A stretch of DNA of 64,000 nucleotides from Actinoplanes oblitus (GTDB lineage Bacteria; Actinomycetota; Actinomycetes; Mycobacteriales; Micromonosporaceae). Positions 24,568 to 33,378 of this stretch are shown one piece after another. The notes beneath the pieces were generated by a model, which worked only from the letters and a program-made list of their open reading frames with translations, did no database searches and was not told where the DNA came from. The DNA lies in the NCBI RefSeq assembly GCF_030252345.1, contig NZ_CP126980.1:2805501-2869500 (forward strand), written 5' to 3'. The position numbers were made by a program, and so were the translations under genes. How positions within the stretch are numbered: position 1 is the first letter of the stretch; every line of letters begins with the position of its first letter.

Positions 24568-26349
24568 TTGGCTGGAGGACTAGGCCGGGGCGCGGGACGC
24601 ACCGTGACCCCGGCGGAGCGGGCGCAGGCCCGCACGGTTTCGCTGCGCCGCGTCGGCGCGCTCTTCATCGGTCACCGCCGGCAGCTCGCGCTGGTCGTGG
24701 CGATCATCGTGGTGTCGTCGGTGCTCGGCATGGCGACGCCGTTCCTGCTTCGCGAGATCATCGACGTCGCCCTGCCGCAGAGCGACCTGCGCCTGCTGTC
24801 CTGGCTGGTGCTCGGCATGATCGTGGTCGCCGCGATCACCTCGGTGCTCGGCGTGGTGCAGACCTGGATCTCGACCACCGTCGGCCAGCGGGTGATGCAC
24901 CGGCTGCGCATCGACGTCTTCCGGCACTTGCAGCGGCAGTCGGTCGGCTTCTTCACCCGGACCCGCACCGGCGAGGTGCAGTCCCGGATCACCAACGACA
25001 TCGGCGGCATGCAGGCAGTGGTCACCTCGACCGCCACCAGCATCGCGGCCAACCTCACCACGGTGGTCGCCACCGTGGTCGCGATGGTCGCGCTGACCTG
25101 GCAGCTCACCCTGATCTCGCTGGTCGTGCTGCCGCCGGCGATCTACCTGACCCGCCGGGTCGCCCGGATGCGCCAGCAGATCACCACCGAGCGCCAGCGG
25201 GAACTGGCCGAGCTCAACGTGATCATTGAGGAGGGGCTGTCGATCAACGGCATCCAGCTCAGCAAGACGATGGGCGCGGGCGCCGCCCAGGTCGAGCGGT
25301 TCACCGCCTCGTCGACCCGGCTGATCGACCTGGAGCTGCGCTCCGAGCTGGCCGGTCGCTGGCGGATGGCGGCGATGAGCGTGATCTTCGCGGTCATCCC
25401 GGCGACCATCTACCTGGCCGCCGGGCTGCCGTTCGCCGCCGTCGGGATGAGCATCGGCACCCTGGTCGCCTTCACCGCGCTGCAGGGCAACCTGTTCCGC
25501 CCGCTGATGAGCCTGCTCGACGTGAGTGTGACGATGACCAGCTCGCTCGCCCTGTTCGCCCGGATCTTCGAATACCTCGACCTGCCGGTCGAGATCGCCG
25601 ACCCGGTGCATCCGGTCCGCCTGAGCGAGGTGCGCGGCCACTTGCGGTTCGAGGACGTCACCTTCGCGTACGACGGAAGCACCGCCGCCGCCCTGGCCGG
25701 GGTGAACCTCGACGTCCCGCCGGGCACCTCCCTCGCGCTGGTGGGGGAGACCGGCTCCGGCAAGAGCACCATCGCCGCCCTGATCGCCCGGCTGCACGAC
25801 CCGACGTCCGGGCGGGTCACCATCGACGGGGTCCCGCTCAGCGACCTCTCCCTCGCCGACCTGTCGGACATCGTGGGCGTGGTCAGCCAGGAGACCTACC
25901 TGCTGCACGCCACGATCCGGGAGAACCTGCGCTACGCGAAGCCGGACGCCACCGACGAGGAGATCGTCGCGGCTGCCCGGGCCGCGCAGATCCACCCGCT
26001 GATCGCCTCCCTGCCGGACGGCTACGACACCATGGTCGGCTCGCGCGGGCACCGCTTCTCCGGCGGAGAGAAGCAGCGCATCGCGATCGCCCGCACGCTG
26101 CTGCGGGACCCGCGCATCCTGGTGCTCGACGAGGCGACCAGCGCGCTGGACACCGAGACCGAGCGGGCCGTGCAGCAGGCCTTCGACGAGCTGTCGCGCG
26201 GCCGCACCACGGTCACCATCGCGCACCGCCTGTCGACGGTCCGCGACGCCGACCAGATCGTGGTCATCGACCACGGCCGGATCCTGGAGTCGGGCACCCA
26301 CGACTCGCTGCTGTCCGAGGGCGGCCGGTACGCCACCCTCGCCTCCTGA
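24568..26349 (+). CDS. ABC exporter, fused membrane and ATPase domains
   Basis: About 593 residues: six membrane helices (residues 40-310) then an ATPase domain. Motifs are Walker A GETGSGKST, Q-loop VSQETYLLHATIREN, signature FSGGEKQRIAIARTLL, Walker B ILVLDEATSALD and the switch His in IAHRLST. It is an MsbA/LmrA-type half-transporter that would work as a homodimer, exporting a lipid or drug. The start is uncertain: TTG at 24568 follows a GAGAAAGG site and avoids the operator palindrome; ATG 24511 and GTG 24604 are alternatives. The divergent MarR gene suggests inducible multidrug resistance. Confidence 0.9.
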   Translation: MAGGLGRGAGRTVTPAERAQARTVSLRRVGALFIGHRRQLALVVAIIVVSSVLGMATPFLLREIIDVALPQSDLRLLSWLVLGMIVVAAITSVLGVVQTWISTTVGQRVMHRLRIDVFRHLQRQSVGFFTRTRTGEVQSRITNDIGGMQAVVTSTATSIAANLTTVVATVVAMVALTWQLTLISLVVLPPAIYLTRRVARMRQQITTERQRELAELNVIIEEGLSINGIQLSKTMGAGAAQVERFTASSTRLIDLELRSELAGRWRMAAMSVIFAVIPATIYLAAGLPFAAVGMSIGTLVAFTALQGNLFRPLMSLLDVSVTMTSSLALFARIFEYLDLPVEIADPVHPVRLSEVRGHLRFEDVTFAYDGSTAAALAGVNLDVPPGTSLALVGETGSGKSTIAALIARLHDPTSGRVTIDGVPLSDLSLADLSDIVGVVSQETYLLHATIRENLRYAKPDATDEEIVAAARAAQIHPLIASLPDGYDTMVGSRGHRFSGGEKQRIAIARTLLRDPRILVLDEATSALDTETERAVQQAFDELSRGRTTVTIAHRLSTVRDADQIVVIDHGRILESGTHDSLLSEGGRYATLAS

Positions 26350-26352
26350 CCG

Positions 26353-27117
26353 TCAGCTCGTGGCCACCACCGCCCACACCCGGTGCGGGACGGCGAGCGG
26401 CTCGGCCGGGAACCGGTCGGCCAGCAGGGCGGTCAGCGCCGCCGAGAACCGCAGGACCTCGGGCGCCGGGAGGCTGGCCGCCACCCCGGCGCTGGCCCGG
26501 ATCCGGCCGACCCAGCCGGCCCGGGTGTACGGGACGTCGACGTCGTAGGAGAACGTCTCCACCCCGGTGAACCCGGCGGTGCGCAAGTCGGTGAGCCAGC
26601 GCGGGTGCAGACCGGTGCCGCCGGCCAGCGACCAGGCCGGATTGTGCGCCAGGATCAGGCGTTCGGTGGCCTCGACCACGCTGCCCGGCAACGGCAGCCA
26701 GTCGAAGTGCGCGATCACGATCCGGCCGCCCGGCCGCAGCAGCCGGCGGGCCTCGGCGGCCACCTCGCCGGCGCGGAACCAGTGCCAGCACTGGCCGGCG
26801 CTGACCACGTCGAAGGCGGCGTCCGGCAACCCGGTGCGCTCGGCCTCGCCGACGACGTAGGTGACGTCCACGCCGGCCTCGCGGTCCAGCAGGCGGGCCC
26901 GGTCCAGCAGCGGCCCGGCCGGGTCCAGGCCGGTCACCGCCGCGCCGCCCAGCGCGAACAGGCGAGCCAGGCTGCCGGTCCCGGTTCCCAGGTCGAGGAC
27001 GGCCTGCCCGGGGCCGCCCACGCCGTACGCCGCGAGCCGCCGCACCAGGCTCGGCGGGAAGCCGGCCCGATGCCGCGCGTAGTCCGCCGCCGTGCGCCCG
27101 AAGTCGACGGCGCTCAT
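26353..27117 (-). CDS. Class I SAM-dependent methyltransferase
   Basis: A 254-residue methyltransferase. Motif I is [20 protein letters not shown] (residues 40-60), the acidic end of strand 2 is [13 protein letters not shown], and [15 protein letters not shown] is motif IV. The N-terminal [21 protein letters not shown] is typical of Ubie/Coq5-like small-molecule methyltransferases. Its ATG overlaps the stop of the citrate synthase gene (ATGA), so it is co-translated with it, although no metabolic link is obvious. Substrate unknown. Confidence 0.85.
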   Translation of the reverse strand: MSAVDFGRTAADYARHRAGFPPSLVRRLAAYGVGGPGQAVLDLGTGTGSLARLFALGGAAVTGLDPAGPLLDRARLLDREAGVDVTYVVGEAERTGLPDAAFDVVSAGQCWHWFRAGEVAAEARRLLRPGGRIVIAHFDWLPLPGSVVEATERLILAHNPAWSLAGGTGLHPRWLTDLRTAGFTGVETFSYDVDVPYTRAGWVGRIRASAGVAASLPAPEVLRFSAALTALLADRFPAEPLAVPHRVWAVVATS

Positions 27118-28220
27118 CGGTTGCGGTGCACCGCGGCCGCCCAGCCGGGCACCTCGGCGGCCTCCCGCGCGCCCGGCCCCACGTAGTCGGCGGACGGTCG
27201 GATGATCTTCCCGAGGCGCTTCTGCTCCAGCACGTGCGCGCTCCAGCCGGCCGTACGCGCGCAGGTGAACAGCGACGTGAACAGCTCGGCCGGCACCCCG
27301 GCGAAGTCCAGCACCACCGCCGCCCAGAACTCCACGTTCGTCTCGAGCACCCGGTCCGGCTTGCGCTCGCGCAGCTCGGCGAGCGCGGCCAGCTCCAGCT
27401 CGCGGGCCACCTCGAAACGCGGCGCGCCCAGTTCGAACGCCGCGTCCCGCAGGATCCGGGCGCGCGGGTCCTCCGCCCGGTAGACCGCGTGACCGAACCC
27501 CATCAGCCGCTGCCCGGCGTCCAGCACGCTCCGGACGTAACCGGCGGCGTCGCCGGACCGCTCCACCGCCTCGATCATGCCGAGCACCCGGGCCGGCGCG
27601 CCGCCGTGCAGCGGGCCGGAGAGCGCCGAGATCGCCGCGGACAGGCAGGCCGGCACGTCGGCGCCGGTGCTGGCCACGACGCGGGCGGTGAACGTGGAGG
27701 CGTTCATCCCGTGCTCGGCGGCGGACACCCAGTAGCGATCGAGGGCGGCCACGTGCCGGGGATCCGGCTCGCCCCGCCAGCGGATCAGGAACTGCTCGGT
27801 GGCGTTGCGGCCGGCGTCGACGAGGCGCTGCGGGACCGGTGCCGCGGTGCCTCGGGCGGCCTGGGCGACGTAGGACAGCACCATCGCCGACGTACGGGCC
27901 AGATCGTCGCGCGCCCGAGCGTCGTCGATGTCGATCAGCTGGCGCAGGCCCCACCGGGGGGCCAGCAGCGACACCGCGGCCTGCGCGTCGGCGCGGGCGT
28001 CGCCGGAGCGCACCGGGAGCGTCAGCGGCTCGGCCGGCGGCAGCGGCTGGTCGAAACCGCCGTCGGCGAGCAGCCCCCAGACGTCGGCGAAGGAGACGTG
28101 GGCGGCCAGGGAACGGATGTCGACACCGCGGTAGCGGAGCGAGCCGCCGTCGCGGTCCGGTTCGGCGATCTCGGTGTCGAACGCGACGACACCGGCGAGT
28201 CCTGGATTGACAGTCAACAT
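27114..28220 (-). CDS. citA: Citrate synthase 2 (CitA-like)
   Basis: A 368-residue citrate/2-methylcitrate synthase of the short actinobacterial CitA type. Active-site elements: His in [11 protein letters not shown], His in [14 protein letters not shown], and [20 protein letters not shown], where the usual catalytic Asp is Glu, a change I believe is normal for this subfamily. It condenses acetyl- or propionyl-CoA with oxaloacetate. I start at [11 protein letters not shown]; the upstream residues are not family-like. It is divergent from a second citrate synthase that carries a helix-turn-helix, and its own start overlaps one copy of a repeated site in the gap, so the partner may regulate it. 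Confidence 0.88.
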   Translation of the reverse strand: MLTVNPGLAGVVAFDTEIAEPDRDGGSLRYRGVDIRSLAAHVSFADVWGLLADGGFDQPLPPAEPLTLPVRSGDARADAQAAVSLLAPRWGLRQLIDIDDARARDDLARTSAMVLSYVAQAARGTAAPVPQRLVDAGRNATEQFLIRWRGEPDPRHVAALDRYWVSAAEHGMNASTFTARVVASTGADVPACLSAAISALSGPLHGGAPARVLGMIEAVERSGDAAGYVRSVLDAGQRLMGFGHAVYRAEDPRARILRDAAFELGAPRFEVARELELAALAELRERKPDRVLETNVEFWAAVVLDFAGVPAELFTSLFTCARTAGWSAHVLEQKRLGKIIRPSADYVGPGAREAAEVPGWAAAVHRNR

Positions 28221-28275
28221 GACTCCACGATTCGACTTGATCGCATGGCGGTCAATGTTGATCCAGTCAACATGA
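28211..28275. promoter_or_regulatory. Repeated CAGTCAACATGA sites between two citrate synthases
   Basis: CAGTCAACATGA occurs exactly at 28211-28222, across the CitA start, and at 28264-28275. Between them GTCAATGTTGA (about 28251-28261) holds the same TCAACAT word inverted. This gives three related half-sites in the divergent gap and is a likely operator for the helix-turn-helix/citrate synthase protein (inference). Confidence 0.5.
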
Positions 28276-28287
28276 GATGATGTGCAC

Positions 28288-29508
28288 ATGGTCGCTCAGC
28301 TGCTCACCACGGATCAGGTCGCCGAGCGGCTCGGGGTCAAGCCGGCGACGGTCTACGCGTACGTGAGCCGGGGTCTGCTGCCCAGCCGCCGCAACGCGGC
28401 GGGCAAGGGCAGCCTGTTCGACAAGGCCGACGTGGACGCGCTGATCGCCGGCCGCAAACGGGTCACGCCGAACATCCAGACGGGCATCACGCTGATCCGC
28501 GACGGCGGACTGTTCTACCGCGGCCGGGATGCCACCGAGCTGGCCCGGACCAGCGGTTTCGAAGCCGTCGCCGGCCTGCTGTGGACCGGCGAGCCGGGGC
28601 ACGAGCCGTTCCCGCGCAACCCCGCCCAGGTGGCCCTGGCCCGCCGGATCGGCGCCGAGCTGCCACCGGCCGCCCGCCTCGTCGACCGCCTCCGGGTCAC
28701 CGTCGCCGCGATCGCCGCCGCCGACCCGCTCCGCTTCGACACCACGCCGGCCGCGGTCCTGGCCACCGGCCGCGCCCTGATCGCCACCATGGTCGACGCC
28801 CTGCCGCCGCGCTCCGCGGGGCCCGGCCCGGCCCGGCCAGGGGACGTCGAGCAGACGGTCGAGGCCCCGGAGAGCGAGCCGACCACGCTCGTCGAGTTGC
28901 TCTGGCCGAGGCTGACCGCCCAGCCGATCGACGACGCCGGGCGGCGGGTCCTGGAGGCGGCGCTGATCCTGCTGGCCGACCACGACATCGCCGCGTCCAC
29001 GCTGGCCGCGCGGGTGGCGGCGTCGACCCGGGCGCACCCCTACGCGGTGGTCAGCGCCGGGCTCGCCGCCCTCGACGGCCCGCTGCACGGTGCGGCCAGC
29101 GAGCAGGTGTACCCGTTGCTGGCCGACGCGCTGACCGGCGCCGACCCGATCGGGATCATCTCCGAGCGGCTGCGTACCGGCGGCGACCTCCCGGGTTTCG
29201 GCCACCCGCTCTACCCCTCCGGCGATCCGCGGGCCACCACGCTGTTCGCCCTGCTCGCCGGCCACCCGGCAGCCGACGCCGCGCTCCGGCTGGCCGACGC
29301 CGTGCGCACCCGGTCGGGCATCCCGCCCAACATCGACCTGGCCCTGGCCGCCCTCGCCCTGCGCCACGACATGCCCGCCGACGCCGGCGAGGCGATCTTC
29401 GCGGTGGCGCGGACCGCGGGCTGGCTCGCGCACGCCCTGGAGGAGTACGCCAACCGGCCCGCCCGTTTCCGTCCGACCGGCCAGTATTCCGGCCGCCCAC
29501 CGCGGTGA
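28288..29508 (+). CDS. Helix-turn-helix/citrate synthase fusion
   Basis: A 406-residue two-domain protein. Residues 1-55 are an excisionase/MerR-like DNA-binding domain: [20 protein letters not shown], then [20 protein letters not shown]. Residues 60-405 are a citrate synthase fold with [20 protein letters not shown], His in [11 protein letters not shown], His in [12 protein letters not shown] and Asp in [11 protein letters not shown], so all three catalytic positions are kept. Such fusions occur beside CitA-like genes in other actinomycetes. It may be an enzyme, a metabolite-sensing repressor, or both. ATG is used; a GTG two codons earlier is possible. Its divergent partner is CitA and repeated sites lie between them. 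Confidence 0.85.
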   Translation: MVAQLLTTDQVAERLGVKPATVYAYVSRGLLPSRRNAAGKGSLFDKADVDALIAGRKRVTPNIQTGITLIRDGGLFYRGRDATELARTSGFEAVAGLLWTGEPGHEPFPRNPAQVALARRIGAELPPAARLVDRLRVTVAAIAAADPLRFDTTPAAVLATGRALIATMVDALPPRSAGPGPARPGDVEQTVEAPESEPTTLVELLWPRLTAQPIDDAGRRVLEAALILLADHDIAASTLAARVAASTRAHPYAVVSAGLAALDGPLHGAASEQVYPLLADALTGADPIGIISERLRTGGDLPGFGHPLYPSGDPRATTLFALLAGHPAADAALRLADAVRTRSGIPPNIDLALAALALRHDMPADAGEAIFAVARTAGWLAHALEEYANRPARFRPTGQYSGRPPR

Positions 29509-29620
29509 CCGGCCGGCCCGCTGTGATCATGTGAACGCGAGGGCCGGAAACGGGGCGACATGTGGCATTCTCCGTGGGCCCGGCAGCCCGGGCGAACACC
29601 GCGAGCACGGGGGAATGTCG

Positions 29621-30289
29621 ATGGACGAGACGGCAGCCGGCCAGGATCCGGGGACGAGCCCGATCCGGGCCACCGGTCCCACCGCGGCGGCGATCGGCCT
29701 GCTCGGTCTGCTCGTCGCCGGAGCCGGCTTCGGGCTCGCCCTGCGCCACGCCGGCACCACCGCCACCGAGATCCTGGCCGCGACCGGGATCGGCGCCGGC
29801 ACCCTGGCCACCGCGGCCGCGGTCCTCGGCGGGCTCCGCGCGCTGACCCGGCCCCGGTCCGTCGCGAGCACCGTCACCGCCGGTGCCCTGAGCGTCGCCG
29901 GACTGGTGCTGATCGTCGCGTCCGGGCTGGTGACGGCGCTGGACCGGCCCGCGCCGGTCACCGCGGACGGTCCGCGGATCAGCGCGCAGACCACCGGCAA
30001 GGGCGACCCGGGCGGCGTGACCGTCCAGGTGGTGACGCCCGGCCTGAGCCCCGGCCAGCCGATGGACGTGCTGCTCACCGGCTACGCGTTCGACGGCAGC
30101 TCGTTCGCTCTCGGCCGCTCGCTGAGCCCGGCCGGCGCGGACGGCGTGGCCCGGACGGCGCTCGCCGCCACCACCGAGAACGAGAAGATCACCGTCGAGG
30201 TGCTCACCAAGGGCCGGATCTGCAGCCAGGACCTGCCGCTGAGCGACCCGGACGCCGCCATTCCGGCACTGCGCTGCCGGGACAACTAA
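29621..30289 (+). CDS. Uncharacterised membrane-anchored protein
   Basis: A 222-residue protein I do not recognise. It has a polar N-terminus (about 20 residues), three hydrophobic helices (TAAAIGLLGLLVAGAGFGLA; EILAATGIGAGTLATAAAVL; ASTVTAGALSVAGLVLIVAS) and a C-terminal extracytoplasmic domain of about 105 residues. Two cysteines near the end (RICSQD and ALRCRDN) could form a disulphide, as in secreted Ig-like folds. GGGGGA lies six bases before the chosen ATG; an ATG two codons earlier is too close to it. It lies just ahead of a GH13 gene in the same direction, 1 base between stop and start, so the two may be one operon. Confidence 0.65.
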   Translation: MDETAAGQDPGTSPIRATGPTAAAIGLLGLLVAGAGFGLALRHAGTTATEILAATGIGAGTLATAAAVLGGLRALTRPRSVASTVTAGALSVAGLVLIVASGLVTALDRPAPVTADGPRISAQTTGKGDPGGVTVQVVTPGLSPGQPMDVLLTGYAFDGSSFALGRSLSPAGADGVARTALAATTENEKITVEVLTKGRICSQDLPLSDPDAAIPALRCRDN

Positions 30290-30290
30290 C

Positions 30291-31535
30291 ATGGTCGCGA
30301 TGACCGACTGGGTGCAGCACGTGATCTGGTGGCACGCCCACCCGCTGACGTTCACCGGCGCCGAGCGCGACGCGCTGCCGCCCGGCACCGCGCCGGTGCC
30401 GCGGCTGCGCCGCTTCGAGCCGTGGCTCGACTACCTGGTCGAGCTGGGCTGCAACGGTCTGGCCCTCGGCCCGGTCTTCGCCTCCGCCACGCACGGCTAC
30501 GACACGATCGACCACTACCGTGTCGACCCGCGCCTGGGCACCGAGGAGGACCTGCGCCGCCTGTTCGACGAGTGCCACCGCCGCGGGATCCGGGTGCTCC
30601 TGGACGGCGTCTTCAACCACGTCGGCCGGGACTTCCCGCAGTTCCAGGACGTGCTGGCGCACGGCCGCGACTCGGCCTACGCGAGCTGGTTCAAGCTGAC
30701 CTTCCACGACGACGGCGGCTTCGACTACGCCGACTTCGAGGGACATCGCCACCTGGTCGCGCTCAACCACGACGAGCCGGCCGTCGCCGACTACGTCACC
30801 GATGTCATGCGGCACTGGCTGGCCTTCGGCGCCGACGGCTGGCGACTGGACGCCGCGTACGCCGTCCCGGTCCCGTTCTGGCGGGACACCGTCTCGCGCA
30901 CCCGCGCCGCCCACCCGGGCGCCTGGTTCGCCGGCGAGGTCATCCACGGCGACTACGAGTCGTGGCTGCACGACGGCGCCCTCGACGCGGTCACCCAGTA
31001 CGAGCTCTGGAAAGCCATCTGGAGCAGCCTCAACGACCGCAACTTCTACGAGCTCGCCTGGGCCCTGGACCGGCACGCCAAGCTGTCCGAGCCGCCGCTC
31101 ACCTTCGTCGGCAACCACGACGTCACCCGCCTGGCCAGCGTCCTCACCGACGTGCGGCAGCTGCCGCTGGCCCTGGTCGTGCTCTTCACCGTCGGCGGCG
31201 TCCCGAGCGTCTACGCCGGCGACGAGCAGGCCTTCCGGGGCGTCAAACGGGACCGGGAGTTCGGCGACGACGAGGTCCGCCCGCCGTTCCCGGACACGCC
31301 GGCCGACCTGGTCCCGTACGGCTGGCCCACCTATCACCTGCACCAGCAGCTGATCAGCCTGCGCCGCCGGCACCCGTGGCTGCACCGGGCCACCATCGTC
31401 CCGGTCCAGCTGAGCAACGAGCGGTTCACCTACGAGACGGTGTCCGCCGACGGCGAGCACCGCCTCGTGGTCACGCTCGACGCGACGGGCACCGGCGACG
31501 ACGGCCCGAGCTGGTCGATCCGCGAGCCGGACTGA
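30291..31535 (+). CDS. GH13 alpha-amylase-family enzyme
   Basis: A 414-residue family 13 protein, shorter than usual and with little C-terminal domain. Conserved regions: LLDGVFNHVG (region I), GWRLDAAYAVP with the nucleophile Asp, AGEVIHGDYESW with the acid Glu, and FVGNHDVTRLAS with the third Asp. LDYLVELGCNGLALGPVFAS and HGYDTIDHYRVDPRLGTEED are barrel strands 2-3. No signal peptide, so cytoplasmic. It resembles cyclomaltodextrinase/trehalose-hydrolase-like members; exact specificity is not evident. The upstream membrane protein gene ends one base before it. Confidence 0.85.
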   Translation: MVAMTDWVQHVIWWHAHPLTFTGAERDALPPGTAPVPRLRRFEPWLDYLVELGCNGLALGPVFASATHGYDTIDHYRVDPRLGTEEDLRRLFDECHRRGIRVLLDGVFNHVGRDFPQFQDVLAHGRDSAYASWFKLTFHDDGGFDYADFEGHRHLVALNHDEPAVADYVTDVMRHWLAFGADGWRLDAAYAVPVPFWRDTVSRTRAAHPGAWFAGEVIHGDYESWLHDGALDAVTQYELWKAIWSSLNDRNFYELAWALDRHAKLSEPPLTFVGNHDVTRLASVLTDVRQLPLALVVLFTVGGVPSVYAGDEQAFRGVKRDREFGDDEVRPPFPDTPADLVPYGWPTYHLHQQLISLRRRHPWLHRATIVPVQLSNERFTYETVSADGEHRLVVTLDATGTGDDGPSWSIREPD

Positions 31536-31574
31536 CCGCGTCGCGGCGTCCGGCCACGCCGCGGCCCGGCCTAG

Positions 31575-32213
31575 CTAGCGCGCCGAGAACTTCTCGAAGT
31601 GCACGACCTCCTCCAGGGGCCGCCGCTTCGGCTGCGCCCACCGTCCCCTGGCCGGGTACCCGAGCGGCACGATCGCCATGGTCAGCGCGTCCTCCGGCAG
31701 CCCGAGCAGCTCACGGACGTCCGCCTCGTGCCCGATGTGCAGCGTGGTCAGCGTGGACCCGATGCCGTAGGCCCGGGCCGCCAGCATCAGCTGCTGCACC
31801 GCGCCGTAGATCGACGAGCCCAGCCGCGGGTTCTTCGAGGCCGCCGCGCCGAGCACCACCGGGACGATCCAGACCGGCGCCTCCTCGATGTGGTTGGCCA
31901 GGTGGTCGGCGGCCAGGAAGCTGCGGCTGCTCATCGGCCCGTCGGTGGCGTTCAGGATCTCCTCCCGGCGCGATCCGTAGTGCCGCTCCCAGCCCTCCCG
32001 GTACCACCCGGCGATCCGCTTCTTGACCTCCGGATCGCGCACCACGATCCACGCCCAGAACTGCCCGTTGCCGGCCGACGGCCCGCGGATCGCGGCGTCC
32101 AGGATGGCCCGGATGATCTCGTCGTCGATCGGCCGGTCCGACAGGTAGCGGCGGGCCGGGGTGGAGTGCAAGGCCTCCAGCAGGGGCAGTTCGTGCGGCG
32201 CGGGAGTGGTCAT
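31575..32213 (-). CDS. Nitroreductase-family FMN protein
   Basis: A 212-residue flavoprotein of the nitroreductase superfamily. The N-terminal TPARRYLSDRPIDDEIIRAI and AAIRGPSAGNGQFWAWIVV form the FMN phosphate pocket; GAVQQLMLAARAYGIGSTLT lines the isoalloxazine site, and AIVPLGYPARGRW closes the fold. It would reduce nitro groups, quinones or flavins with NAD(P)H. It stands alone, convergent with the GH13 gene. Confidence 0.88.
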   Translation of the reverse strand: MTTPAPHELPLLEALHSTPARRYLSDRPIDDEIIRAILDAAIRGPSAGNGQFWAWIVVRDPEVKKRIAGWYREGWERHYGSRREEILNATDGPMSSRSFLAADHLANHIEEAPVWIVPVVLGAAASKNPRLGSSIYGAVQQLMLAARAYGIGSTLTTLHIGHEADVRELLGLPEDALTMAIVPLGYPARGRWAQPKRRPLEEVVHFEKFSAR

Positions 32214-32295
32214 GCCCGCAGCCTAGTGAGCCCACCCGGCCGCCGGCCGCGAACCCTCCGGCCCGCTCACGGCCGCCTCTTCCCCGGACCGCCGC

Positions 32296-32308
32296 TTTCC
32301 GGTACGCC
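32296..32308 (+). repeat. 13-mer TTTCCGGTACGCC, copy 3
   Basis: Exact copy, 48 bases before the fourth. Confidence 0.6.
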
Positions 32309-32343
32309 CGTCCCCTCCGGACCGCTGTCATCGCGGCCACCGC

Positions 32344-32356
32344 TTTCCGGTACGCC
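32344..32356 (+). repeat. 13-mer TTTCCGGTACGCC, copy 4
   Basis: Exact copy. The flanks of copies 3 and 4 (CCGCTTTCC) are also shared. Confidence 0.6.
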
Positions 32357-32497
32357 GCGAGCCGCCTCCCGGCGAGCACGGTCAGCGGGTGAGCCAGGCG
32401 AGTTCCGCCCCGGGCGGCGTGGCGACCAGCAGCCGGGCGCCCCCACCGACGCCCACCCCGGCGTGCCGGGTGGGCACCGCGCGGGGCGCACCGGGAG

Positions 32498-32532
32498 GGG
32501 CCGGGCGGCGCCCCCTTACCGCCGCCCGGCCC
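32498..32532 (-). terminator. Terminator after the hydrolase operon
   Basis: GGGCCGGGCGGCG (32498-32510) pairs perfectly with 32520-32532 around a 9-base loop. It lies seven bases beyond the stop of the minus-strand hydrolase gene. Confidence 0.7.
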
Positions 32533-32538
32533 GGCTTC

Positions 32539-33378
32539 TCAGACGGCCACCTCGGCGAGCATCGGCCGGACCAGCCCGGCGAACTCGTCCGGCCGCTCGA
32601 TCTGCGGCATGTGACCGGTGTTGGGGAACATGTGCGACTTGGCGTGCGGGAACGCCGCCCGGGCCGCGGCCAGGTGGGTGCTGGGCAGAATCATGTCCCG
32701 GTCGCCCCAGACGATCAGGGTCGGCTTGACCAGCTCGGCCAGCGACGCCAGCAGGGCGGTACGCCAGGCCGGCGCGACGCCGCGGAAACCGCCGAGCGCC
32801 TTGGCGACCTCCAGGTAGACCGGCGCGAAGTCCGGCTGCCTGGCGATCTTGATGGCCATCGCCACCCGCTCCGGCGTGACCAGGGCCCGGTCGCGGAACA
32901 GGGTCCGTTCCACCCGCGGCGCGGACACCCGGTTGATGTTGCGCAGCATCGCCCGGCCCAGCCCGGGCAGGGCCAGCACGCGCAGTGCCCAGGTCACCTC
33001 CTTGCCGAACCCGGCGCTGTTCACCAGGGTCAGCGTGGACACCCGCTCGGGGACCGACGCCAGCATGGTCATCGAGACCGCGCCGCCCAGCGAGTTGCCC
33101 ATCAGGTGCACCGGGCGGGTCTCGCCGAGCGCGTCGAGCGTCGCCCACACCCCGTCGGCCAGCACCGGCAGCGTGGTCGGCGCCGGCATCCGCTGGGACA
33201 GCCCGAAACCGGGCATGTCGAGGCTGATCACCCGGTACCCGTCGTCGAACCGGGAGTGCTGCGCCGACCAGTCCTCCAGGCTGCGGCCGATGCCGTGCAG
33301 CAGCAGCACGGGCGGGGCGGCCGGGTCACCGGTCTCGTGGAAGCGGATGCGGCTGCCGCGTACCGTCACGTAGTTCAT
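32539..33378 (-). CDS. Alpha/beta hydrolase
   Basis: A 279-residue alpha/beta hydrolase. The oxyanion segment is LLLHGIGRSLEDW, the nucleophile Ser is in HLMGNSLGGAVSM, the Asp in VWGDRDMILP and the His in PNTGHMPQIERPDEF. A lid domain of helices occupies about residues 130-205. It is the last gene of a five-gene minus-strand operon; its start overlaps the SDR stop (ATGA). Next to an SDR and a Baeyer-Villiger-type monooxygenase it could hydrolyse the ester formed by the latter, as LipR is thought to do in the mycobacterial mymA operon (inference). Confidence 0.88.
   Translation of the reverse strand: MNYVTVRGSRIRFHETGDPAAPPVLLLHGIGRSLEDWSAQHSRFDDGYRVISLDMPGFGLSQRMPAPTTLPVLADGVWATLDALGETRPVHLMGNSLGGAVSMTMLASVPERVSTLTLVNSAGFGKEVTWALRVLALPGLGRAMLRNINRVSAPRVERTLFRDRALVTPERVAMAIKIARQPDFAPVYLEVAKALGGFRGVAPAWRTALLASLAELVKPTLIVWGDRDMILPSTHLAAARAAFPHAKSHMFPNTGHMPQIERPDEFAGLVRPMLAEVAV

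Larger units (their letters stand above)
32214..32538. other. Intergenic stretch with two 13-mers and a possible gene remnant
   Basis: Between nitroreductase and hydrolase genes. It holds two TTTCCGGTACGCC words (32296 and 32344), a terminator (32498-32532), and on the minus strand a 31-codon open frame (32382-32477) ending GARLLVATPPGAELAWLTR with G/C in nearly all third positions. The frame looks like the end of a lost gene, but it is too short to be sure. Confidence 0.4.
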
